Positions 35,546-43,160 of a stretch of DNA of 64,000 nt are shown here, piece by piece; within the stretch, counting starts at the first letter, position 1, and each line of letters begins with the position of its first letter. The stretch is from Pseudonocardia asaccharolytica DSM 44247 = NBRC 16224 (GTDB lineage: Bacteria > Actinomycetota > Actinomycetes > Mycobacteriales > Pseudonocardiaceae), in contig NZ_AUII01000021.1 of NCBI RefSeq assembly GCF_000423625.1, positions 1 to 64,000 of the forward strand, given 5' to 3'. Below the pieces are notes generated by a model. It ran no database searches. It was given only the letters and a program-made list of their open reading frames with translations, and was not told the origin of the DNA. The position numbers and the translations under genes are program-made.

Positions 35546-37033
35546 GGCCTGGCTGATCGCCCAGGCGGCGTTGACCAGGCCGATGTGGCTGAACGCCTGC
35601 GGGAAGTTGCCGAGCAGCTCACCGGTGGCCGGCTCGGCCTCCTCGGCCAGCAGGCCGACGTCGTTGACGTAGCGGATGGCCCGCTCGAACACCGCGCGGG
35701 CCCGCGACACCTGCCCCGACACGGCGAGTGCCTGCGCGAGCCAGAACGTGCAGAGCAGGAACGCGCCTTCCTCCCCGGCCAGGCCGTCGGCGTTGGTGCC
35801 GCTCTCGGTGCGATACCGGTAGACCAGCCCGCGGGCATCGGTCAGCCGCTCCGCCACGGCGTCGATCGTGGCGAGCACCCGCGGGTCGTCCGCGGGCAGG
35901 AACCCGACGATCGGGATCATCAGGTTGGACGCGTCGAGGTCCGATGACCCGAAGGACTGGGTGAAGGACTTGGCGATGTCGCTCCAGCCCCGGGTGAGGA
36001 TCGCCTCGCGGATCTCCGCGGCGGCGGCATGCCAGTCCGTGGTGCGGTCGCCGGCCCGGGAGCGTGTCGGCCATCGCGATGGCCCGATCGAGCGCGACCC
36101 AGCACATCAGCTTGGAGTACAGGAAGTGCCGCGGCTCGCCGCGCACCTCCCAGATGCCCTGGTCGGTCTCCCGCCAGCGGCGGGCCGCGGCATCGGCGCA
36201 GGCGATGAGGAACTCCCGCCAGGCCACCGCTCCCGGATGGTCGGGGTTGAGCTGCGCGACGAGGCGATGTGCGGAGCCGAGCAGTTCGCCGTAGACGTCG
36301 ATCTGCCGCTGGTTCCAGGCGCCGTTACCGACCCTGACCGGACGGCTGTCGCGCCAGCCCACGAGGTGGGGAAGCTCCCGCTCGGTCAGGTCGTGCTCGC
36401 CGCCGACGCCGAACATGATCTGCAGGTCCGCGCCCGAGCGGACCTCGCCTGCGGAGCTGGCGGCGAGGTAGTCGAAGAACTGGTGCGCCTCGTCGGGGCA
36501 GGCCGCGACCCACAGCGCCTCCAGGGTGAGGCTCGCGTCGCGGACCCAGGAGAAGCGGTAGTCCCGTTGGGTTCCCCGCCCGCATCCTCCGGCAGTGACG
36601 TGGTCGGGGCGGCCACCACGGCGCCGGTCGGCTGGTAGGACAGCGCCTGCAGGACCCGGCCGCTGTGGTGCACGAGCTCGCGCCACGGGCCCTGGTAGGC
36701 CTGGTGCAGCCGCGGGGCGTGCGCGCCGAGCGAATGCGGATCCTCGCCGGGGCCGGTTGCCAGCGCGTCGACCACCACCACCGTGCCGGTCGCAGTGGTC
36801 CAGGTCGTCTCGAGGAGCATCGTCTCGTCGACGTAGCGGCGGCGCACGTCGGCGTCCGGGTCCGATGGGTGCACCGACCAGTGGCCCGCACCCGGGTCGA
36901 GCAGCCGGGTGAAGACCGACGGCGAGTCGAACCGCGGCAGGCACAGCCAGTCGATCGATCCGGTGCGGCTGACCAGCGCGGCGGTATGCCGGTCGGAGAG
37001 CAGGGCGTGGTCGGCGATGGGTGTGCTGGTCAC
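35471..37033 (-). pseudogene. Glycoside hydrolase family 15 (trehalase/glucoamylase-like), two frameshifts
   Basis: Starting at ATG 37033, frame 1 encodes MTSTPIADHALLSDRHTAAL, then GSIDWLCLPRFDSPSVFTRL, down to LPEDAGG near 36580. Frame 2 resumes with RDYRFSWVRDASLTLEALW and runs to about 36055 (MADTLPG). Frame 3 holds WHAAAAEIREAILTRGWSDI, DASNLMIPIVGFLPADDPRV and NFPQAFSHIGLVNAAWAISQ. The three parts align end to end with a full GH15 protein of about 520 residues, so only one-base shifts separate them. Either a recent pseudogene or two sequence errors. Family members degrade trehalose or other alpha-glucans. Confidence 0.8.
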
Positions 37034-37158
37034 GGTCGCTCCTCGGGGTTGTCCTCGACGGGATCTGACCGGTCAGTCGTGCGCGGCGCCGGGGTTCTGC
37101 ACGCCGACGATCCTGCTGCTCGAGCGGTGCAAGCGTCACTCCGCGGCGCCTGTGTCAC

Positions 37159-38373
37159 TCACGTGCGGTCCGGAGCCGGCACGATCCGGCCGCTGACCTC
37201 GCCGAACTCGATCCGGGAGCCGCCGGGCGCCGGCGCGGACGCACTGATCGTCACCTCGTCGCCGTCCTCCAGGTACGTACGGGTGCTGCCGTCGGCTAGG
37301 GTGAGCGGCTCGGTGCCGCCCCAGGACAGCTCCAGCAGCGATCCGCGCTGGTCGCGCTCCGGCCCGCTGACGGTGCCCGAGGCGTAGACATCCCCCGGCC
37401 TCGTCGGCGCCCCGTTGACGGTCAGGTGCGCAAGCATCTGCGCGGGCGTCCAGTACATGGCCGCGAACGGCGGGCGGGCGAGCCGGTGCCCGTTGAGCCG
37501 CACCTCGATCGCCAGGTCGAGTCCCCAGTCCTCGGCGCCGCGCAGATACGGCAGTGGCTGCGGGTCGCGCGCGGGCGGGGCGACGCGGGCGGACCGCAAC
37601 GCCTCCAAGGGGACGATCCACGGCGAGACCGAGGTGGCGAACGACTTGCCGAGGAACGGGCCCAGCGGCACGTACTCCCACGCCTGGATGTCGCGGGCGG
37701 ACCAGTCGTTGAGCAGGAACACCCCGAACACGTGCTCGGCGAAGTCCGCCACCGGGATCGAGGTGCCGAGCGCGCTGCCGGCACCGACGACGAACCCGAC
37801 CTCCGCCTCGATGTCCAGCCGCACCGACGGACCGAACACCGGCTCCGGGTCCGCCGGGCCCTTGCGCTGCCCGGTGGGGCGCACGATCGGGGTCCCGGAC
37901 ACGACGACGGAGCCGGCCCGGCCGTGGTAGCCGATCGGCAGGTGCTTCCAGTTGGGCGTCAACGCATCCGAGTCCGGCCGGAAGATCCGGCCGACGTTGG
38001 TGGCGTGGTGTTCGCTGGCATAGAAGTCGACGTAGTCGCCGATCTCGACCGGCAGCTGCAGCGTCACCTCGGCGCGCGGATGCAGATGCGGACGCACCAC
38101 GTCCGCGAATACGGGTTCGGTGAGCCATTCGACGAGGGCCCGCCGCACCTGCTGCCAGGTCGGCCTGCCCGCCGCCAGCAGCGGGTTGAGCACCGGGCCC
38201 GCGAGCAGCTGCGCGAACGGTGCGCCCGTCGCGGTGGCCACGGCACCGGCGTCGAGCACCGCAGCGCCGATCGCGACGCCGATCCGGGGGCGTCCCTCGG
38301 CCGGGCTGAACACGCCGTAGGGCAGGTTCTCCAGTCCGAAACCGGTGTCCTCGGGCAGATCGAGCCAGGTCAT
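37159..38373 (-). CDS. fahA: Fumarylacetoacetase
   Basis: The product is 404 residues from ATG 38373. The N-terminal SH3-like domain (TGFGLENLPYGVFSP) is followed by the FAH catalytic fold: DFYASEHHATNVGRIFRP, NWKHLPIGYHGRAGSVVVSG, EAEVGFVVG, and FLLNDWSARDIQAWEYVPLG. His of YASEHH and the Asp/Glu ligands for Ca/Mg are kept. It splits fumarylacetoacetate or an analogue from ring cleavage. Its start overlaps the stop of the FAD monooxygenase (ATGA), so the two work in one pathway; no homogentisate dioxygenase is in view. Confidence 0.9.
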   Translation of the reverse strand: MTWLDLPEDTGFGLENLPYGVFSPAEGRPRIGVAIGAAVLDAGAVATATGAPFAQLLAGPVLNPLLAAGRPTWQQVRRALVEWLTEPVFADVVRPHLHPRAEVTLQLPVEIGDYVDFYASEHHATNVGRIFRPDSDALTPNWKHLPIGYHGRAGSVVVSGTPIVRPTGQRKGPADPEPVFGPSVRLDIEAEVGFVVGAGSALGTSIPVADFAEHVFGVFLLNDWSARDIQAWEYVPLGPFLGKSFATSVSPWIVPLEALRSARVAPPARDPQPLPYLRGAEDWGLDLAIEVRLNGHRLARPPFAAMYWTPAQMLAHLTVNGAPTRPGDVYASGTVSGPERDQRGSLLELSWGGTEPLTLADGSTRTYLEDGDEVTISASAPAPGGSRIEFGEVSGRIVPAPDRT

Positions 38374-40046
38374 GAGGGCGTCTCCAGCAGAGGTGCGGGG
38401 GTGGATCGGTGGCACTGCGTCCGATCTTCGCCCATGACGGCCGTGCGGCCGAGCGCGCGGTCGAGCGCGGCCGTGACCGCGGCGGTCGCGGGCGCACCCA
38501 GCACGGCGGCGACGTGCGCGTCGGGCCGGATCACCCACACCTCGCCCGGCCGGGCCCGCAACGCCTCCGACACGGCACCGGCCGGGTCGATGTCGCTCAT
38601 GGCGAGTACCCGGACCGGTCCGCGGGCGGCCGCGGCGGCCTCCCGCGTCGGAACCGGGTCGGCGTCTGCGGCGAGCAGGAGCAGGAACCCGTCGCGGGCG
38701 AGCGTTCGGAACCGGCCGGGCCCGCCACCGGGCATCCTGATCGGCGCGTCGGGTACGAGCACGCCGGGCCCGGCGGGCGGCGCCGCGCCGCGGGGCGGTC
38801 GACCGGTGAACGGCCGGGAGGGGTCGGTCGTGGTCAGCGGGGACTCGACGTACCAGAACGGCTCGGACAGCCGCCCCGAATCGACCTGCGCGCGGACCGC
38901 CGGGTCGGTCGCCGCGCCGGCCAGCACCTCGACGCGCCGCCGGGCCCGCGCCGCGTCCGGGGGCACCAGGAAGTCCATGGTCGCCGTCGTGACCTCCAGG
39001 TTCTCCCGGGCCGCGGTGTGCCGCTCCGCGTGGTAGGTCTCCAGCAGCTCCTCGGGCGCCCAGCCGTGACCGGCGTAGGCGATCTTCCACGCGGCGTTCT
39101 CGGCGTCGGCCACCCCGGAGTTGAGTCCCCGCGCGCCGAACGGGGCGACCAGATGCGCGGCGTCGCCGGCGATGAGCGCCCGTCCGACGCGCATCCGGTT
39201 CACACAGCGGGAATGGAAGCGGTAGACCGACTTCCACACGATCTCGTAGTCGCGATCACCGATGATCGCCCGGATCCGGAGGTCCAGCGCCCCCGACGCC
39301 TCCTCGCGGTCCAGGTCGTAGTCCGGGGGAACCTGCCAGTCGATGCGGAACGTCGAGTTCGGGCAGGGGTGGATGAGCACCTGCCGGCCAGGGTTCCACA
39401 CCGGGTCGAAGTAGAACCGTCGCTCGGAGGCCCAGCCCGGCAGGTCGGTGCGGATATCGCAGATGAGGAACCGGTCGTCGAAGGACTGGCCGTCGAAGGA
39501 CACCGTGAGCAGCCGGCGCAGCTCCTCGCAGCGCGCCCCGGTACACACGAGCAGGTACGGCGTCCGCAGGGCCGTCGGTCCGGCCGGGGTGTCGCAGTGG
39601 ACGGTGACGCCGTTCGCGTGCTGCGTGAGGTCGACGACCCGGTGCGCCCACCGCAGCGTGACCAGCGGCTCGACGGCGATCCGCTCGTCGAGCACCTGCT
39701 CGGTGCGGGCCTGGGAGAGGTTCACGAACGGCGGGAACGCCGAGCTGCCGGCGTCGACGAAGGTGTAGCTGAACAACTCGCGGTCACGGTGGAAGGTCCG
39801 CGCGGTGGTCCAGGTGACGCCTTCGGCGGCGATCTTCGCCCCGGCACCCGCGGCCTCCCAGATATCGAGGACGTCACGCTGCTGGCAGATCGCCTTCGAC
39901 CCGATCGGGTCGCGCTCGCTGCGCTGGTCGAGGACCACCGACGGCACCCCCCAGCGGGCCAGCAGCAACGCGGCGGTCTGGCCGACCGGGCCGGCACCCA
40001 CCACGACGACCGGGTCGGCGGGCCACGAGATCGGTCCACTGTTCAT
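38370..40046 (-). CDS. FAD-dependent aromatic hydroxylase (MhpA/PheA type)
   Basis: The product is 558 residues. It carries FAD motifs VVVVGAGPVGQTAALLLARWG (about 13-33), the DG motif region, and RALIAGDAAHLVAPFGARGLNSGVADAENAAWK (about 290-322). A C-terminal thioredoxin-like domain lacks a CxxC, as in phenol and 3-hydroxyphenylpropionate hydroxylases. It hydroxylates an aromatic ring with NAD(P)H and O2. It leads an operon with fahA (four-base overlap), and an MBL hydrolase lies upstream on the same strand. Substrate unknown. Confidence 0.9.
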   Translation of the reverse strand: MNSGPISWPADPVVVVGAGPVGQTAALLLARWGVPSVVLDQRSERDPIGSKAICQQRDVLDIWEAAGAGAKIAAEGVTWTTARTFHRDRELFSYTFVDAGSSAFPPFVNLSQARTEQVLDERIAVEPLVTLRWAHRVVDLTQHANGVTVHCDTPAGPTALRTPYLLVCTGARCEELRRLLTVSFDGQSFDDRFLICDIRTDLPGWASERRFYFDPVWNPGRQVLIHPCPNSTFRIDWQVPPDYDLDREEASGALDLRIRAIIGDRDYEIVWKSVYRFHSRCVNRMRVGRALIAGDAAHLVAPFGARGLNSGVADAENAAWKIAYAGHGWAPEELLETYHAERHTAARENLEVTTATMDFLVPPDAARARRRVEVLAGAATDPAVRAQVDSGRLSEPFWYVESPLTTTDPSRPFTGRPPRGAAPPAGPGVLVPDAPIRMPGGGPGRFRTLARDGFLLLLAADADPVPTREAAAAARGPVRVLAMSDIDPAGAVSEALRARPGEVWVIRPDAHVAAVLGAPATAAVTAALDRALGRTAVMGEDRTQCHRSTPAPLLETPS

Positions 40047-40079
40047 GACGGAACTCCCGTCGTCGCGGACGCCGGCTCG

Positions 40080-41042
40080 CTAGGACTGCAGCTGAGCCCA
40101 GACCTCGCGGTCGCGTTCGGCCGTCCAGATGACCGGGCGCTCGACGCCGGACAGCTCGTCCCACAGGCGCGACACGTCGAAGGGCAGGCAGTGTTCGAAG
40201 ATCGGCCACCGCCCATACTGCGGGTGCAGTGCGGCATGGCAGGTCTCGAACGCCTCGCGCGCCGTGCCTCCGCGCCGCTGCACGGCCTGCACCTCGCCGA
40301 TCATGACCTCGAGGAAATGCCGCGTCTGGCTGATCGCGGCGTCGACCTGCCCGCGGCCGCGTGCCACCGCGCCTCGACCGCCCACGAGCATCTCCGCCCC
40401 GAACGCCGCCACCCGGTCCAGCGTGCCCGTCGACCAGTCGCGGTGGAAGGCATCGCCGGTGTAGAGCGCCGCGGCGGACTCCACGAGGTCCCCGGCGAAG
40501 AGGATCCGCTGGCGCGGCAGCCAGACGACGATATCGCCCTCGGTGTGCCCGCGGCCGCAGTACTGCAGCACGAGGTCGCCGCGGTCGCCGCCGAGGTCGA
40601 TGGTGAGCCGGTCGGAGAAGGTGAGGGTCGGCCAGGTGAGGCCGGGGATCGACTCGGGGGTGTCGAACAGCCGCGGCATCCGCCCGTACTCCGAGTCCCA
40701 GTCCTGCTTGCCGCGCTCGGCGATCAGCTCCCGGGTCTGCTCATGCGCGACGATCACGTCCGTCTCGAACGCCGACGCCCCCAGCACGCGCACCGCGTGG
40801 TAGTGCGACAGCACGAGGTAGCGGACCGGTTTGTCGGTGTGCTCGCGCAGCCGGGCGAGCCATTTCGACGCCGCCACGGGTGTCGCCATGGCCTCGAAGC
40901 AGACCAGGAAGTCCTCCCCCTCGATCGCGCCGACGTTCGGGTCGCCCTCCGCGGTGAGTGCGTAGACGCCCTCGGCGAGCGCCTCGAGAGTCTGCTCCTT
41001 GACCGCCAGGTCCTGCGACGATGCGAACGGCTTCGGTCCCAT
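40080..41042 (-). CDS. MBL-fold hydrolase with variant metal motif
   Basis: The product is 320 residues from ATG 41042 with GGAGGGG upstream. The fold is clear (YLVLSHYHAVRVLGASAFET, GRGHTEGDIVVWLPRQRILFAGDLVESAAAL), but the usual HxHxDH is HYHAVR, losing the Asp and third His. The GHTEGD His and the AGD Asp are kept. A subgroup of MBL proteins near aromatic catabolic genes has this variant. It lies 33 bp upstream of the monooxygenase, so probably in the same operon; role in the pathway not known. Confidence 0.82.
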   Translation of the reverse strand: MGPKPFASSQDLAVKEQTLEALAEGVYALTAEGDPNVGAIEGEDFLVCFEAMATPVAASKWLARLREHTDKPVRYLVLSHYHAVRVLGASAFETDVIVAHEQTRELIAERGKQDWDSEYGRMPRLFDTPESIPGLTWPTLTFSDRLTIDLGGDRGDLVLQYCGRGHTEGDIVVWLPRQRILFAGDLVESAAALYTGDAFHRDWSTGTLDRVAAFGAEMLVGGRGAVARGRGQVDAAISQTRHFLEVMIGEVQAVQRRGGTAREAFETCHAALHPQYGRWPIFEHCLPFDVSRLWDELSGVERPVIWTAERDREVWAQLQS

Positions 41043-41122
41043 CCCGACCCCTCCGACGATCAAAACTTTGACTATCTTGCCGGAAGAGTACGCCGGAAAC
41101 CGACCCAGGGGAACCCCGCAGA

Positions 41123-41350
41123 TCAAACCCCCAGCTCGATGACCGCCGGGCCGGACAGCGGCGAACCCGGCCTGCGCCAGGTGCGGCCGCGCTCGTCGAA
41201 CAGCACCGTGACCAGGTCGCCGATCTCGTTGAAGATCGACGAACGCGAGGAGCGCACGAGCATCGTCGCCATCTCCTCGGCGATGGCGTCCACCCTGCGT
41301 TGCAGCACCGACGCGAGAATCGGATCCACTGTGGATGGTGATGCGGTCAT
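41123..41350 (-). pseudogene. Hydantoinase/oxoprolinase fusion remnant (HyuB start, HyuA end)
   Basis: From ATG 41350 the frame reads MTASPSTVDPILASVLQRRV, then DAIAEEMATMLVRSSRSSIF and NEIGDLVTVLFDERGRT, the conserved beginning of N-methylhydantoinase B. It then jumps to WRRPGSPLSGPAVIELGV, which is like the end region of the A subunit (GPAVIE). Everything between is missing. It lies just upstream of the MBL-monooxygenase-fahA operon on the same strand. Confidence 0.55.
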
Positions 41351-41672
41351 GAGGCGCGTCCCCGCCGCCTGGTCCGGTCTCGCCGCGCTGGCCGCCGTCG
41401 CGTACGTGCTGGTCGCCGCCACGTTCCTGGTGACCGGCGGCAAGCCCTACTACCTGGCCGGGCTCTATCCGGTGCTGCTGGCGGCGGGCGCGGAGCCGGT
41501 GCTGCGGTGGGCCGGACGTGGGGCGGCGTGGGCGCGGCGGGCCCTGCTCGCCCCCGCGCACAGCGGGCACAACTCGTACTGGTCGTGGGGCCCGCCGCCG
41601 GAGGACGCAGCGACACATCCCAGGAGAAGGCCCGCTCCGCACCGGCCCGCGCCGCCAGGGCCGCGGCCATGA
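41349..41672 (+). pseudogene. Family 39 glycosyltransferase (ArnT-like), C-terminal fragment
   Basis: The frame contains VLVAATFLVTGGKPYYLAGL then YPVLLAAGAEPVLRWAGRG, a conserved transmembrane region of PMT/ArnT-type transferases, followed after a jump by SGHNSYWSWGPPPED, a later periplasmic motif of the same family. The catalytic N-terminus and the stretch between the two motifs are missing. Divergently overlaps the hydantoinase remnant. The leftward strand of 41600-41745 also has an open stretch that I could not assign. Confidence 0.5.
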
Positions 41673-41893
41673 GGTCTTCGAGCCAGACCGCGGGGTCCCC
41701 GGGAGGGAGACGCTGCAACAGGGCATGCGCGGCGGCGTTGAGTCGCCGCCGCCCGCTCCCGGGCAATGCGCGTGACGGACCACGGAGTCGGCCGTCAGTC
41801 CGCGGCGTTGCCCCATTCGTCCGGCCGGCCCGGCGGGCTCCGAGTGCTGATGGACACAGCCGGCCCCGCCGACGCATCCCTTGCAGGAGGGAG

Positions 41894-41946
41894 CCCCCTG
41901 TGAGTGCGTAACAGTGTTAGAACACTGTTACGCGCTCACAGGGGGG
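41894..41946. promoter_or_regulatory. Long near-perfect palindrome upstream of a small gene
   Basis: Arms of 25 bp with one mismatch, each ending in GCGTAACAGTGTT at the centre, are separated by AG. The inner TAACAGTGTT-AG-AACACTGTTA looks like a TetR-type operator; the outer CCCCCTGTGAG extension could make a hairpin of terminator strength. It ends 17 bp before ATG 41963. Confidence 0.55.
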
Positions 41947-41962
41947 TCTAGCCTCGGCACGC

Positions 41963-42136
41963 ATGGCTGACCAAAGTCTCATCGAGCAGGCCCACGAGGC
42001 CGTCCTCAAGGCGATCATCAAGTCGGCGCCGACCGTCGCGAACAGTCCATCCGGAATCCGTGAACTCGCCGAGGCATTCTCGCTCCTGGAACGAAATCTC
42101 GCCCCCGATCATGGTGTGGTCCGCAGCAGAACCTGA
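41963..42136 (+). CDS. Small conserved actinobacterial protein, 57 aa
   Basis: ATG 41963 to TGA 42134-42136 encodes MADQSLIEQAHEAVLKAIIK, then SAPTVANSPSGIRELAEAFS and LLERNLAPDHG. The pattern ...VLKAI..SAP......R.LAEA.. ...HG resembles small hypothetical proteins of about 55-80 residues found across actinobacteria, with no known function. No strong ribosome-binding site is visible. It follows a long palindrome that may control it. Confidence 0.5.
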   Translation: MADQSLIEQAHEAVLKAIIKSAPTVANSPSGIRELAEAFSLLERNLAPDHGVVRSRT

Positions 42137-42244
42137 GCCCGACGGTCATCGGTCGGCGCCTGGCGATGGTGGTGCCTGCGCCTCGGGCCGACGGCGCGGC
42201 CGGGTGCGCGCCGCGCACCGGCGACTCGCACCACACTCGCCCGT

Positions 42245-42412
42245 TCATGCCCGGCGTCGCGCCGGGAGGGTCGCCGCGACGAACAGCGCACCCGCGATGA
42301 GCACCAGGTTCTTGATGACGAACTCGCCCTCGGTGGTCAGCAGCAGTGGGTTGCCGTCCGACAGAACGGAGATCGTGGCGATCGGGGTCGGATTCGTGGT
42401 CGTGAGCTGCAT
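42245..42412 (-). CDS. Small membrane protein or DoxX/DUF417-like C-terminal remnant, 55 aa
   Basis: ATG 42412 (or 42418) encodes MQLTTTNPTPIATISVLSDG, then NPLLLTTEGEFVIKNLVLIA and GALFVAATLPARRRA. The TEGEFVIKNLVLIAGAL motif is typical of the last helix of DoxX/DUF417-type membrane proteins. GGAG lies 6 bp before the chosen ATG, so a short protein may still be made, but it most likely survives from a longer gene. The 42413-42701 stretch shows nothing else. Confidence 0.45.
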   Translation of the reverse strand: MQLTTTNPTPIATISVLSDGNPLLLTTEGEFVIKNLVLIAGALFVAATLPARRRA

Positions 42413-42701
42413 CGTCATCTCCCATTTGCAGGTTCGGATCGGACGAGGAGAACGCTAGGAATTTCGACCTCGACCCGGACCGGCCTGCGGGAGACACCTG
42501 ACCTGCCGCACTGGATGTATTCACGGGCGCATTCACCGCGCTCTCGGTGGTGTTGGACGGCCGATTCCGCGCCGGCGGATACGCCGGGAGGAGCAGCCGC
42601 CGCTCCGCGACTACCGCCCGGGGAGCAGCCGAGCCGACCACCACAACGGGACGACCGCGCCGCCCCGGACCACTGACGATGCCCGAGTATCCGCTTCGAC
42701 C

Positions 42702-42905
42702 ATGCTCACGCCCGGCGACTCCGCCGCGGCAACCGCGATCGGTGGCCGGATCCGGCTGGCCGGACGACCGCGACGGATCCTGCGCGCCGCGCACGTCGCC
42801 GTCGGGGTCGGCTGGCTGGGGCTCGCCGCCGCGATGATGCTGACGCTCGGCCTGGGCGCGGCGCTTGTCGCGGATCCCGGGCTCGCCCGCGCCGCCCGTC
42901 GTCGC
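42702..42905 (+). pseudogene. Membrane protein N-terminal remnant
   Basis: ATG 42702 encodes MLTPGDSAAATAIGGRIRLA, then RILRAAHVAVGVGWLGLAAA and MMLTLGLGAALVADPGLA, with one clear membrane helix, in the style of small actinobacterial integral membrane proteins (four-helix DUF2269-like). The match is lost near 42900 where sequence of the opposite-strand DUF302 gene begins. Both genes are cut at this joint. Confidence 0.45.
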
Positions 42906-43160
42906 GGGCGCTCACCACGACGTTGCACGGCAGCAGAACGCCGATGCTGCGGTCGATATCGAGCGCCTGGTGGGCCAGGTCCGGATTGCAGGCCCCGAGA
43001 ATGTCGTAGGGCTCCATCTGCAGGCCCCGCTTCTCCCGCAGCGTGGCCTGCACGTCGATCTCGGTGAGTACGCCGAAGCCCTGCTCGACCAGCACCTCGC
43101 GGGTCCGCGACACCGCCTCGGGATAGGGCAGGTCAACCGCGATGCTGCGCTCGTGGTTCA
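42905..43160 (-). pseudogene. DUF302 protein, C-terminally truncated
   Basis: The frame reads [20 protein letters not shown], then EVLVEQGFGVLTEIDVQATL, EPYDILGACNPDLAHQALDI and DRSIGVLLPCNVVV, then leaves the family. A DUF302 domain is normally about 125 residues; the last 35-40 are missing. No ATG opens the family N-terminus: CTG at 43160 or GTG at 43113 are the only in-frame options. It overlaps the 3' end of copA, suggesting a former translationally linked copper-stress unit. Confidence 0.6.

Noticed and set aside
38409..41672. A 1087-codon rightward open frame
   Set aside because: It is antisense to fahA, the monooxygenase and the MBL gene, which have clear families and overlapping starts. 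Its translation is rich in Arg, Gly and Pro and shows no domain, apart from its last part, which is the GT39 remnant.
41600..41745. Leftward open stretch reading AAAHALLQRLPPGDPAVWLE
   Set aside because: Plausible protein-like composition, but no family recognised and no start or end; not listed as a gene.
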